This document shows positions 34,393 to 43,043 of a DNA stretch of 64,000 nt, one piece after another. Each line of letters opens with the position of its first letter. The first letter of the stretch is position 1. The stretch lies in NCBI GenBank assembly GCA_964520525.1, contig CAZFNR010000006.1, positions 17,035-81,034 of the forward strand. Reading direction: 5' to 3'. Source of the DNA: JAJPXC01 sp964520525 (lineage in GTDB: Bacteria > Bacteroidota > Bacteroidia > Bacteroidales > Muribaculaceae). Position numbers and translations under genes: made by a program. The notes under the pieces are model-generated. The model searched no databases, was not told the origin of the DNA, and saw only the letters and a program-made list of their open reading frames with translations.

Positions 34393-35730
34393 TCAGAGTA
34401 CACCCTGAGCCATCATGGCGCGAGCTACTTTCATGAAACCAGCGACATTGGCGCCTTTGACATAGTTGACATAGCCGTCAGCTTCCTTTCCGAAGATAGT
34501 GCACTGATTGTGAATCTCGGCCATGATGTCTTTGAGCTTGGCATCGACCTCAGCGGCGCTCCAAGAGAGCTTCTGAGAGTTCTGAGCCATCTCAAGACCC
34601 GACACAGAGACACCGCCTGCATTGGCGGCCTTGCCGGGGGCATAGAGGATGCGGGCTTTGAGGAACTCTTTGATAGCTTCGGGGGTTGAAGGCATATTCG
34701 CACCTTCAGAAACAGCGATGCAACCCTGGGCGAGAAGCGCGCGCGCGTCATCACCGTCAAGCTCGTTCTGAGTGGCTGAAGGCATGGCGATGTCACACTT
34801 GGCAATCTGCCAAGGACGCTGACCCTCAAAATATTGACAACCGTATTCCTCGGCAAACTCTCGGATGCGGCCGCGATATTCGTTTTTCAACTTGAAGATG
34901 TAGTCAAGTTGTTCCTGAGTGATTCCATCGGGGACGTAGATAGTGCCGTCGCTATCGCTCATCGAGACCACTTTCGCTCCAAGTTGCAGAAGTTTCTTGG
35001 CAGTGTAAGTCGCCACATTGCCTGAGCCTGAGATGGCAACTCTTTTATCTTTGATGTCAATACCTTTAGTGGCAAGCATATTGAGGAGGAAGTAGACGTT
35101 ACCGTATCCGGTCGCCTCGGGACGAATGAGCGAACCGCCGAACTCGCGGCCTTTGCCCGTGAATGTTCCGGTAAATTCGCGAGCCATCTTTTTGTACATA
35201 CCGTACATATATCCGACTTCACGTCCACCCACGCCTATGTCACCGGCGGGTACGTCGGTATCTGCACCGATGTGACGCCACAACTCAGTCATGAACGCCT
35301 GACAGAATCGCATAACCTCCATGTCGCTCTTTCCGCGGGGTGAGAAGTCGCTACCACCCTTTGCGCCGCCCATGGCGAGAGTGGTCAACGAGTTTTTGAA
35401 TGTCTGCTCGAAAGCGAGGAACTTCAGAATCGACTGGTTAACCGATGAGTGGAAACGGATACCGCCTTTGTATGGGCCGATGGCGTTGTTGTGCTGGATG
35501 CGGTAGCCCATGTTGTTCTGGACTTTACCTTTATCGTCAACCCAAGATACTCGGAAAGAGAAGATGCGGTCGGGGATACAAAGACGTTCGATGAGGTTAT
35601 ATCGTTCAAACTCCGGGTGTTGGTTGTAGGTTTCCTCGATAGTCGACAACACCTCCTCTACAGCCTGGAGGTACTCTGGTTCATTTGGAAAACGACGTTT
35701 CAAGTCGTCCATCACTTCGGTTGTTTTCAT
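34393..35730 (-). CDS. gdhA: NADP-type glutamate dehydrogenase
   Basis: A 445-residue hexameric glutamate dehydrogenase interconverting 2-oxoglutarate plus ammonia and glutamate; in Bacteroidales this is a main ammonia-assimilation enzyme. The catalytic block MGGAKGGSDFSPRGKSD (about residues 118-134) and PAGDIGVGGREVGYMYG are intact. The dinucleotide fold shows VAISGSGNVATYTAKKL. Length and the N-terminus (MKTTEVMDDLKRRFPNEPEY) match the bacterial NADP-dependent class. It is monocistronic, with its own -7 element and terminator. Confidence 0.96.
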   Translation of the reverse strand: MKTTEVMDDLKRRFPNEPEYLQAVEEVLSTIEETYNQHPEFERYNLIERLCIPDRIFSFRVSWVDDKGKVQNNMGYRIQHNNAIGPYKGGIRFHSSVNQSILKFLAFEQTFKNSLTTLAMGGAKGGSDFSPRGKSDMEVMRFCQAFMTELWRHIGADTDVPAGDIGVGGREVGYMYGMYKKMAREFTGTFTGKGREFGGSLIRPEATGYGNVYFLLNMLATKGIDIKDKRVAISGSGNVATYTAKKLLQLGAKVVSMSDSDGTIYVPDGITQEQLDYIFKLKNEYRGRIREFAEEYGCQYFEGQRPWQIAKCDIAMPSATQNELDGDDARALLAQGCIAVSEGANMPSTPEAIKEFLKARILYAPGKAANAGGVSVSGLEMAQNSQKLSWSAAEVDAKLKDIMAEIHNQCTIFGKEADGYVNYVKGANVAGFMKVARAMMAQGVL

Positions 35731-35787
35731 TGTCTTTAATTAATTAGAATTTGTACCTTTATGATAAATAAGTGACTTAACTTGGCG

Positions 35788-35795
35788 CAAAGTTA
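35788..35795 (-). promoter_or_regulatory. -7 promoter element of gdhA
   Basis: TAACTTTG on the minus strand, 57 nt before the start codon. No clear TTTG at the -33 distance. Confidence 0.6.
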
Positions 35796-35950
35796 TAGCT
35801 AAAAATTGGATTTACCTAACATTCGTCAATAAATTTGGCAATTTTGATAGATTTTTTCCATCATATCAGGTAATTTCGTGAAAAATTGAGATTAGGCTAA
35901 GAAAAAAATGGTATCATCTTTATCCTTATCATGTATCAAGTGCGGGGGGA

Positions 35951-35996
35951 TATAAAAGCCGACACCCCGGGGCTGATGCATCGGGGTGTCGGTTTT
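35951..35996 (-). terminator. Terminator of the exbB-exbD-exbD-tonB operon
   Basis: CCGACACCCCG (35959-35969) pairs with CGGGGTGTCGG (35982-35992). T-rich flanks on both strands make it potentially bidirectional. Confidence 0.9.
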
Positions 35997-36013
35997 GTAT
36001 CAAGAGATTGGAA

Positions 36014-36859
36014 TTATATACCGGTGAGCTTGAAGTTGATGGGAAGAGTGTACCACACGTTCACCGCCTGGCCGTTCATTTTGCCGGGGATGAATTTGGG
36101 GAGGCTCTTAACCACACGCTTAGCTTCCTTGTCAAGGTCGGGGTCTTTTCCGCGGAGGACTTTCACTTCGCCGATAGAACCGGTCTTGGTGACAACAAAC
36201 TGAACGACTACGCGTCCCTGAATGTTGTTCTCAGCCGCCATAGGAGGATAACGGAGGTTCTTGCTGATGAACTCGTAGAGAGCTGCATCGCCACCGGGGA
36301 ACTGAGGCATCTGCTCAACAGCATGGAACACGACATTCTCTTCAACTTTCTTCTCCTCAACCACAACTTCATCCTTGTGTTCGCGGACTACGTTAAGGTC
36401 ATCGGTACCTTGGTCGAAGTTGGTTGTTCCGACAGCAGTCTGAGTTTCCTTGATTTCATCCTGGCTTTTGATTTCCTCCTGAACTTCTTCGTCGGCTGCA
36501 ATCGCGAGCTCGGTTACTTTCACGGTGTTAAGGACTTCTTCGGGAAGGACTTCCGGCTTCTGCTCCTCAACACGTTCCTGAACCTCTTCCTCCTCTTCTT
36601 GTTCTTCAGCATCTTCAGCTGCGAGAGAAGCAAGCGACTGTTCAATCTGGTCTTCGGGCTTAGCCTCGGACTTAGGAAGTTTGTCAATAAAGAAAACTAC
36701 CGCCAGAATCGCTGCGATAACGATTATTACCGCAATCATTGCTTTATTGTGACGCTTGTCGGAGTTTTTGCGCAGTTCGTATGCGCCGAACTCCTTGTTT
36801 TTCCCCTCGAAAATGAGGTCGCGCCATTCTTTTGATGAAAGATCTACATCTTTTGCCAT
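36014..36859 (-). CDS. Energy transducer TonB
   Basis: A 281-residue TonB protein that passes inner-membrane energy to outer-membrane TonB-dependent transporters. A cytoplasmic N-terminus (LIFEGKNKEFGAYELRK, typical of Bacteroidetes TonB) precedes one helix (about 41-60). The periplasmic linker is strongly acidic (EDAEEQEEEEEVQERVEEQK), not the Pro/Lys type of E. coli. The C-terminal TonB domain (about 195-281) contains NLRYPPMAAENNIQGRVVVQ and WYTLPINFKL. I start at ATG 36859, not 36895. It is the last gene of the operon. Confidence 0.93.
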   Translation of the reverse strand: MAKDVDLSSKEWRDLIFEGKNKEFGAYELRKNSDKRHNKAMIAVIIVIAAILAVVFFIDKLPKSEAKPEDQIEQSLASLAAEDAEEQEEEEEVQERVEEQKPEVLPEEVLNTVKVTELAIAADEEVQEEIKSQDEIKETQTAVGTTNFDQGTDDLNVVREHKDEVVVEEKKVEENVVFHAVEQMPQFPGGDAALYEFISKNLRYPPMAAENNIQGRVVVQFVVTKTGSIGEVKVLRGKDPDLDKEAKRVVKSLPKFIPGKMNGQAVNVWYTLPINFKLTGI

Positions 36860-36904
36860 TTTCTTGTCGATTGATAAGTTAATAAATATAGTCAATCATC
36901 ACGT

Positions 36905-37633
36905 TTACTTACGATGCTTAGCAAGATAGTCGAGAATGAGGACAGAGTCGACCTGATTAATGTTATCAATCTGATAACGTGAAATCTGGTTAATCTGCAT
37001 CTCGTCGAGAGCCGTTATCACGCTTTCCCAAGAAGCCTCGGGTGTTGCTTTGATAATGACAACCGGTCGGCTAAGGGTGGAGTCGTTACGGATTTTCTTG
37101 GCGAGAGCCTGATATTCCTCCTCACTTATTTCCTTATTGCGCCAACGGGCTTTCTGCTCGTCGATTTTTTCAAGAACTTTCTTATTCTTGTTGTGGAGTA
37201 TGCGACGTATACCTTGAACCTCATTACCTTCGTTACCTACGAAGTGCTCAACCTTGAGGTTGGAGTTGTCGATGAGTCCGTCTTTGTCGGCATCTTCAAC
37301 AACGGGTTTACCCTCAAAGTAGTATATGGTATTCATCGGTTTACCGTCGGGACCGTTTTTCACGTTACCCTGGCTATCGCGTTCGGTAGCGAGGATGAGC
37401 GTGATTGCTTCAGATTCTTTGGCTTTGTTCTGCTCGGCCTGCTCAACTTTCTCGTTAGAAGGCAGCGATATGTTGAGGGTCTGCGACTTAATCATCGTGG
37501 TACAAAGCATGAAGAAAGTGATCAGAAGCATGTTCATATCCACCATAGGAGTGAAGTCCACGTGGATTGTCATTTTTTTCTGGGCGCCTTTTTTCTTTTT
37601 ACCGCCGCCGCCACCTTGTTCTATTTGTGCCAT
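36905..37633 (-). CDS. ExbD/TolR-family biopolymer transporter, second copy (long form)
   Basis: A 242-residue proton-channel partner of ExbB. After a Gly/Lys-rich start (GGGGGKKKKGAQKK) comes the single helix with the proton-carrying aspartate in VDFTPMVDMNMLLITFFML. The periplasmic part is about 100 residues longer than in E. coli ExbD, with a charged insertion (about 120-190) before the conserved end (PVVIIKATPEASWESVITAL). It is 6 nt after the first exbD copy. Confidence 0.9.
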   Translation of the reverse strand: MAQIEQGGGGGKKKKGAQKKMTIHVDFTPMVDMNMLLITFFMLCTTMIKSQTLNISLPSNEKVEQAEQNKAKESEAITLILATERDSQGNVKNGPDGKPMNTIYYFEGKPVVEDADKDGLIDNSNLKVEHFVGNEGNEVQGIRRILHNKNKKVLEKIDEQKARWRNKEISEEEYQALAKKIRNDSTLSRPVVIIKATPEASWESVITALDEMQINQISRYQIDNINQVDSVLILDYLAKHRK

Positions 37634-37639
37634 AATGAA

Positions 37640-38374
37640 TTAGTCTTTTTCTGTTTTAAGAGCAGTCATGACGCTGAAACGGTTCATCTTCATAGTCTGG
37701 AGGTTGTCAAGCACTTGATGCACCGTAGTGTAAGTGGTGCCTCGGTCGGCTTTAACGGCGATACCTTCACCTGACTTCATGGCAGACTGGAGGTTATCGT
37801 TACCAGAGTTGTAGATTGCGCGCATCCAGATTTGGAATTCATTTGTGGAGACTTTGACGCCGTCCTGGTCGGTGTAGGTAATCTCTTTCAACGGGATACC
37901 CACCTGAGGATTGCTCATGTCGCCGATGAACTCATCTTGTTTTGTCTGCGACAGTTCGAGGAATGAGTGCATGACGTCCAAGGGGACTCCAAACATATTA
38001 ATTTTGGAGAACTTGGCGATGTCACCTTCTGTAATACCTGTTTTCTTTCCGGTGTATTTCTCGTAGTTCTGAACGGCTTTACGCAACACTTCGGCGCGGA
38101 TAGGCTCTGAAGCCCATTCACCACCGGCGACGTTGGGGTCGGCCTCACCGGCTACTGAGAGGAACACTTTGCCTTCAGGGCTTACAAGGATTGAGGCCAC
38201 GTTAGCCGTGGGGACCTTGATTTCAGAGACCGAAGACGGTGTGATAACCGTAGTGGGCTCTTTCTGAAGGAAAGTAGAAGTCAACATGAAGAAAGTAAGC
38301 AAAAGAACGGTGACGTCACTCATCGCGGTCATGTCGATGAGCGTACTCTTTCTTTTAATTTTTACTTTTCCCAT
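37640..38374 (-). CDS. ExbD/TolR-family biopolymer transporter, first copy (long form)
   Basis: A 244-residue ExbD with the membrane helix and channel aspartate in IDMTAMSDVTVLLLTFFML (Asp20). The periplasmic domain carries a long insertion (about 85-190) before the conserved IAVKADRGTTYTTVHQVLDN. It differs enough from its neighbour that the two are probably distinct subunits and not a recent duplication. Two exbD genes in one tonB operon are common in Bacteroidetes. Confidence 0.9.
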   Translation of the reverse strand: MGKVKIKRKSTLIDMTAMSDVTVLLLTFFMLTSTFLQKEPTTVITPSSVSEIKVPTANVASILVSPEGKVFLSVAGEADPNVAGGEWASEPIRAEVLRKAVQNYEKYTGKKTGITEGDIAKFSKINMFGVPLDVMHSFLELSQTKQDEFIGDMSNPQVGIPLKEITYTDQDGVKVSTNEFQIWMRAIYNSGNDNLQSAMKSGEGIAVKADRGTTYTTVHQVLDNLQTMKMNRFSVMTALKTEKD

Positions 38375-38424
38375 ATTTACCTTTTAAATTTATTGATTAG
38401 AAAATCTATTTGGAAAATAGGGGA

Positions 38425-39285
38425 TTAGTGGGTAGCTGCGAACGATTGAACGATAGAGAAACCGATTTCGTCGATAGCGTAAGTGAGGTTATCGATCTTG
38501 TTGGTGTAGAAGTTGTAAGAGATAACAGCGAACGCACCAGTGGCGATACCGAAGGCAGTGTTGATAAGTGCCTCAGAGATACCGGTCGAGAGTTCGGTTG
38601 AGTCGGGAGCACCTGAAGCAGACAGAGCCTGGAATGACTTGATCATACCGATTACAGTACCAAGAAGACCGACGAGAGTACCGAGAGTGGTGAGTGTAGC
38701 GACGATGGGAAGGTTCTGCTGAAGAGCGGGCATCTCGATAGCGGTAGCTTCCTCAACCTCTTTTTGAAGAGTAGCGATTTTCTGCTCTTTAGTGAGAGTT
38801 GTGTTAGCATCCATCTCTTTATAGCGAACGAGAGCTGCAGCCACAACAGCGGCAACGCTACCTTTCTGGCCTTCGCAAAGTTTCTGAGCGCCGTCAATGT
38901 CGTTCTTAGCAAGGCATGATTTCACGCCGGCGACAAATTTGGTGATGCTGCCGTTACCCTTTGCGCTTGAGAGGGCGATCCAACGCTCTACAGAGAGAAC
39001 AATCACAGTCAAGAGGAGAGTTTGGAGGATAGGCACGATGACACCGCCCTTGAAGATAGTACCCACGAGGTCATTGGGATGAGCGTTGATGTCGCTAAAG
39101 AACATTGAAGCGGGAACCGCTGCGGGATCAATGCCTTCAAGGTTGAAATGTGAGGGGTGACCAAACACAAACAAAAACAGACATACTGCAACGACAAAGC
39201 ATGCGACAATGACCAAGAATGCGTTCTTGATACCGCGTACATTGCTGCCAGAATTGGGCTTTTGAGCTTTCTTTGTAGCTTCCAT
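38425..39285 (-). CDS. MotA/TolQ/ExbB proton channel protein
   Basis: A 286-residue inner-membrane channel subunit. It has an extra N-terminal helix (about 18-38), then three helices of the MotA/TolQ/ExbB domain. The most conserved region is NLPIVATLTTLGTLVGLLGT followed by VIGMIKSFQAL and ISEALINTAFGIATGAFAVI. I start at the ATG giving MEATKKAQKPNSGSN; the frame is open 40 codons further upstream, but that part is inside the predicted leader and has no family resemblance. It is the first gene of the tonB operon. Confidence 0.92.
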   Translation of the reverse strand: MEATKKAQKPNSGSNVRGIKNAFLVIVACFVVAVCLFLFVFGHPSHFNLEGIDPAAVPASMFFSDINAHPNDLVGTIFKGGVIVPILQTLLLTVIVLSVERWIALSSAKGNGSITKFVAGVKSCLAKNDIDGAQKLCEGQKGSVAAVVAAALVRYKEMDANTTLTKEQKIATLQKEVEEATAIEMPALQQNLPIVATLTTLGTLVGLLGTVIGMIKSFQALSASGAPDSTELSTGISEALINTAFGIATGAFAVISYNFYTNKIDNLTYAIDEIGFSIVQSFAATH

Positions 39286-39531
39286 TTTGAATGAATTACT
39301 TTTTAAAGTTATTAATATGATTAGTTTAAATTGTTTATTTAACTCGGTTACGCTTTGTCGATAAATCGACTCCGCCTTACGTGGAGCAGGGATGACATGC
39401 GGCATCAGAACAGTGGATTATTCCTCATGGCATAACAACCCGCAGCCGACGGTCCGATAATCCGACATCATGTCACAATCGCCTGTGAAAACGCCCGGAC
39501 ACAGTGGTCACCGACCCCACGGCATATAAAA
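39286..39531 (-). promoter_or_regulatory. Long 5' leader (about 245 nt) of the exbB-tonB operon
   Basis: The distance from the predicted transcription start (near 39531) to the exbB start codon is about 245 nt, much longer than other leaders in the window. It contains a palindromic GACATGATGTC, a CTCCGCC/GGAG-type short hairpin and a possible 16-codon ORF starting MMSDYR. No known riboswitch class is recognised. Confidence 0.4.
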
Positions 39532-39539
39532 TGCTCATG

Positions 39540-39570
39540 CAAATTTATAGTCATATTTTCAATTATCAAA
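39540..39570 (-). promoter_or_regulatory. Consensus promoter of the exbB-tonB operon
   Basis: On the minus strand TTTG (39567-39570), a 19-nt spacer, then TAAATTTG (39540-39547); both boxes fit the Bacteroidetes consensus. Confidence 0.65.
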
Positions 39571-39668
39571 ATTTAGTCATCAAATTTAACAAACGTCTTT
39601 CGGATAATGAACGGAAAGAAATGGAAAATCGTATTTATGCCGGCTGTTATTGCGGAGAGTTGGTGAAC

Positions 39669-39692
39669 TTTGACGCATTTTCACACATTTAT
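39669..39692 (+). promoter_or_regulatory. Candidate regulator-binding block upstream of nqrA, shared with rprX
   Basis: TTTGACGCA (39669-39677) followed directly by TTTTCACACATTTAT (39678-39692). The rprX promoter region has TTTTCACACTTTTAT (11609-11623) and TTTGACGCA (11630-11638), in the other order. The block ends 35 nt before the nqrA -7 box, a typical activator position. Confidence 0.4.
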
Positions 39693-39727
39693 ATAATAGC
39701 TTTATGGATTATTTCTTAAATATTGGG

Positions 39728-39735
39728 TAACTTTG
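39728..39735 (+). promoter_or_regulatory. -7 promoter element of the nqr operon
   Basis: TAACTTTG, 27 nt before the nqrA ATG. The nearest upstream T-rich box (TTTA at 39701-39704) is 23 nt away, so the -33 element is weak, which would suit an activated promoter. Confidence 0.6.
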
Positions 39736-39762
39736 CAGTCGTTAAAAATCAATAATTCCTTC

Positions 39763-41103
39763 ATGAGTATAAGAATATCCCTCAAAAAAGGATTGGACCT
39801 CGATATACTGGGAGGAGTCAGTGACATGACTCCGACTGCCGTCGGCACATCGACGGTGGCTATCGTCCCTGACGATTACCCGGGATTCACCCCGAGACAG
39901 GCGGTGAAAGAGGGCGACCGCGTGGAAGCGGGCCAACCGTTGCTCCACGACAAATTCAACCAACAAATCAAGTTAGTGTCACCCGCCACCGGAACCGTCA
40001 AGGCGGTGGTGCGCGGCGAGCGTCGCAAAATCGAGCGCATCGTTGTGGAGGTAGACAGCCAGGCCAAAGAGCGCTCAGCCACGAAGCCGTCAGTCGACAA
40101 CGCCGATGACGCACGGGCGTTGCTGATGCAATCAGGACTGTGGGCAATGATGCGGCAACGCCCTTATGACATAGTCCCCGACCCCGAGGCCAAGCCTCGC
40201 GACATATTCGTGACCGGTTTTGACTCGGCACCTTTGGCGGCTCCGTCGACGGTGTATACCGCGGGTAAAGACGAGGAGCTTGCCGCAGGAGTGGAATTGC
40301 TGTCGAGACTCACGGACGGGAAAGTCTATGTGTCACGCCATAAGGGGGAAGCACTGAAAGATATCCCCGGAGCCGAAATGGTGGACGTGAGCGGCCCGCA
40401 CCCGGCAGGAAACGCCGGAGTGCTTATTGCCAACGTCGCCCCGGTGAACAAAGGGGAGACCGTCTGGTGCCTTGACATCATGACACTCGCCCGCATAGGC
40501 GCAACCGCTCTGACAGGGAAAACACCGACCAACACGATAGTAGCCGTGACGGGGTCGGAGGTTGAACATCCGCGACTGGTTACGACATTGATTGGGGCGG
40601 AGCTGTCGGCACTTTTGGCGGGCAATCTGAAGGAAAAGACACATCACGCGCGCATAATATCGGGCAACCCGCTGACCGGCCACCGCGCCGACATGGACGG
40701 GCATCTCCGCTACCCCTATACCCAGATAACCGTCATACCCGAAGGAGACGACGTGGCCGAGTTTATGGGGTGGGCAGCCCTTTCGCCCAAAAAGTCGAGC
40801 GTCAGCCGGTCGTTCCCAGGCCACTTCCTACACAAAAAGCTCAACCCTGACGCGCGTCTGATGGGTAGCCGCAGGGCGATGATTATGTCGGGGGAATATG
40901 ACAGTGTTATACCGATGGACATCTTGGCTGAATATCTGATAAAAGCCATCATCTCGCGCAACATAGATCGCATGGAAGCCTTAGGCATCTATGAGGTCGC
41001 GCCGGAGGATTTCGCGCTGGCCGAGTATGTCGACACATCGAAACTACCGCTGCAACAAATAGTGCGCGACGGCCTCGACTTTCTGAGAAAGGAACTTAAA
41101 TAG
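39763..41103 (+). CDS. nqrA: Na+-translocating NADH:quinone reductase subunit A
   Basis: The 446-residue peripheral quinone-associated subunit of Na+-NQR, which couples NADH oxidation by quinone to Na+ export. It starts MSIRISLKKGLDLDILGG, the standard NqrA N-terminus, followed by VAIVPDDYPGFTPRQAVKEG and a beta-rich lipoyl-like region. RSFPGHFLHKKLNPDARLMG is a conserved C-terminal feature. First gene of nqrABCDEF. The frame is open 10 codons further upstream, but there it overlaps the -7 element. Confidence 0.96.
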   Translation: MSIRISLKKGLDLDILGGVSDMTPTAVGTSTVAIVPDDYPGFTPRQAVKEGDRVEAGQPLLHDKFNQQIKLVSPATGTVKAVVRGERRKIERIVVEVDSQAKERSATKPSVDNADDARALLMQSGLWAMMRQRPYDIVPDPEAKPRDIFVTGFDSAPLAAPSTVYTAGKDEELAAGVELLSRLTDGKVYVSRHKGEALKDIPGAEMVDVSGPHPAGNAGVLIANVAPVNKGETVWCLDIMTLARIGATALTGKTPTNTIVAVTGSEVEHPRLVTTLIGAELSALLAGNLKEKTHHARIISGNPLTGHRADMDGHLRYPYTQITVIPEGDDVAEFMGWAALSPKKSSVSRSFPGHFLHKKLNPDARLMGSRRAMIMSGEYDSVIPMDILAEYLIKAIISRNIDRMEALGIYEVAPEDFALAEYVDTSKLPLQQIVRDGLDFLRKELK

Positions 41104-41128
41104 AACAATCCACTTCAACCGTTATATT

Positions 41129-42340
41129 TTGAAATCATTAAGAAATTTTCTCGACCGTGTGAAGCCCAATTTCGAGCCAGGAGGGAAGCTACACGCATTC
41201 CGCTCGGTGTACGACGGGTTTGAGACGTTCCTTTTCACCCCCCAGACCACATCGACCTCGGGGGTACACATACATGACCGAATGGACTCGAAACGCACTA
41301 TGATTATCGTGGTGTCGGCATTGATACCTTGTCTGCTTTTCGGAATGTACAACACCGGCTACCAGCATTGGCTCGCCTGCGGAGAAAGCCATTTCCCGTT
41401 TTGGGAATTGATGCTATACGGTTTTCTTGCGGTTTTGCCCCGCATCATAGTCGCATATGTAGTGGGACTTGGTATTGAGTTTGCTGTGGCACAGTGGCGC
41501 AAAGAGGAAATCCAGGAGGGATTTCTGGTCACGGGTATACTGATACCGCTTATTTGCCCCGTAGAGACACCGTTATGGATGCTGGCCGTGGCGACAGCGT
41601 TTGCCGTGATATTCGCCAAAGAGGTGTTCGGCGGAACCGGCTATAACATCTTCAACGTTGCGATAGTCACGCGCGTGTTCCTGTTTTTCGCCTATCCCGC
41701 TCAAATGAGCGGTGACAAGGTTTTTGTGGCTACAGAACCGATACTCGGCATTGGGGGTACGGCGCCCGACAGCTTCACCGGTGCAACGCCGTTGGGAGAA
41801 GTCGCGACATCAGATGCGGCATCCGGCCTGCATATCACCGGCCTTACGGGTGACCCCATCAGCCTATGGGACGCATTCTTGGGACTGATTCCCGGCTCAT
41901 TCGGGGAGACATCGACCCTTTGCATCCTCATCGGTGCGATAATATTGCTGGCAACGGGGATAGCGAGCTGGCGTATAATGCTGTCGGTATTCGCAGGTGG
42001 CGCCGTTATGTCACTCATAGCCAACTGGTGCGCAAGTCCGCTCTATCCTGCATCGTACCTGACGGTGGGCCAGCAGCTGTGTTTGGGTGGATTTGCCTTT
42101 GCGGCTGTGTTTATGGCTACCGACCCCGTCACCGCAGCTCGCACAAATACAGGCAAATACATTTACGGATTCCTAATCGGCGTGATTGCCATCATAATCA
42201 GGGTGTATAACAACGGTTATCCCGAAGGAGCGATGCTGGCCGTGTTGCTGATGAACGCTTTCGCGCCGCTCATCGACCACTGTGTCGTGCAAGCCAACAT
42301 CAACCGCCGTATGCGCCGCCTAAAAGCCAAAGAATCATGA
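41129..42340 (+). CDS. nqrB: Na+-translocating NADH:quinone reductase subunit B
   Basis: A 403-residue integral membrane subunit with about ten helices that carries a covalently bound FMN and riboflavin. The flavinylation motif is SFTGATPLG with Thr220. The N-terminus LRNFLDRVKPNFEPGGKL matches the family. The start codon appears to be TTG: no ATG or GTG lies in frame upstream after nqrA, and starting at the next internal ATG (about residue 52) would remove conserved sequence. It follows nqrA by 25 nt and overlaps nqrC by 4 nt (ATGA). Confidence 0.95.
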   Translation: MKSLRNFLDRVKPNFEPGGKLHAFRSVYDGFETFLFTPQTTSTSGVHIHDRMDSKRTMIIVVSALIPCLLFGMYNTGYQHWLACGESHFPFWELMLYGFLAVLPRIIVAYVVGLGIEFAVAQWRKEEIQEGFLVTGILIPLICPVETPLWMLAVATAFAVIFAKEVFGGTGYNIFNVAIVTRVFLFFAYPAQMSGDKVFVATEPILGIGGTAPDSFTGATPLGEVATSDAASGLHITGLTGDPISLWDAFLGLIPGSFGETSTLCILIGAIILLATGIASWRIMLSVFAGGAVMSLIANWCASPLYPASYLTVGQQLCLGGFAFAAVFMATDPVTAARTNTGKYIYGFLIGVIAIIIRVYNNGYPEGAMLAVLLMNAFAPLIDHCVVQANINRRMRRLKAKES

Positions 42341-43041
42341 ACAAGCAGAGCAATATCTATACAATAGCCTACACCATAGTAATGGTTGTGGCAGTCGGAG
42401 CGGCACTGGCATTCACGGCTATGTCGTTGCGTCCGAAACAGGAGGACAACGCCAACGCCGACAAGATGAAACAGATACTCGCCTCGGTGAGAATCACTCC
42501 AAACCCGGAAGAAATCACCACGGACTTCGAAAAGTATATCACGGCCCAGTTCACAGTCAACGCAGCCGGAGAAAAGGTCGGTGACAACGCTTTTGGGATT
42601 AATGTCGCCGCCGAAAGTAAAATCAAGGACGCATCTAAAAGGCAGCTCCCTGTGTATGAATGTCGTATAGCGGATGATGTAAAATACATTATCCCTGTCT
42701 ACGGAGCGGGGCTTTGGGGGCCTATCTGGGGGTATGTTTCGTTTGACAGCGACGGCTCGACAATCTACGGCGCATATTTCGCTCATCAAGGAGAGACCCC
42801 TGGACTTGGTGCGGAGATAGATAAAGCAGCGTTCTCTAACCAGTTTGTCGGCAAACAGTTGTTCAAGAATGGAGCGTTCTACCCTATCGAGGTTGTCAAG
42901 GCAGGTCAGAAACCCGCAGACGAGTCAGACTATGTAGACGGCATCTCGGGCGGAACCATCACCAGCAAGGGTGTCGGGTCTATGTTGGACAACTGCCTCT
43001 CTCCCTATAAAGCATTCCTACAAACTCTTAGCGAAAGATAA
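42337..43041 (+). CDS. nqrC: Na+-translocating NADH:quinone reductase subunit C
   Basis: A 234-residue subunit with one N-terminal helix (about 8-28) and a periplasmic FMN-binding domain. The flavin-accepting threonine is Thr207 in GISGGTITSKGV, matching the S-G-A/G-T motif modified by ApbE-type flavin transferase. VYGAGLWGPIWGYVSFD and HQGETPGLGAEID are conserved. The ATGA overlap with nqrB indicates translational coupling. Confidence 0.95.
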   Translation: MNKQSNIYTIAYTIVMVVAVGAALAFTAMSLRPKQEDNANADKMKQILASVRITPNPEEITTDFEKYITAQFTVNAAGEKVGDNAFGINVAAESKIKDASKRQLPVYECRIADDVKYIIPVYGAGLWGPIWGYVSFDSDGSTIYGAYFAHQGETPGLGAEIDKAAFSNQFVGKQLFKNGAFYPIEVVKAGQKPADESDYVDGISGGTITSKGVGSMLDNCLSPYKAFLQTLSER

Positions 43042-43043
43042 CC

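Noticed and set aside
39504..39719. A 71-residue plus-strand ORF upstream of nqrA
   Set aside because: It overlaps the opposite-strand exbB promoter and the region with the shared regulatory blocks, has AT-driven composition and no domain features.
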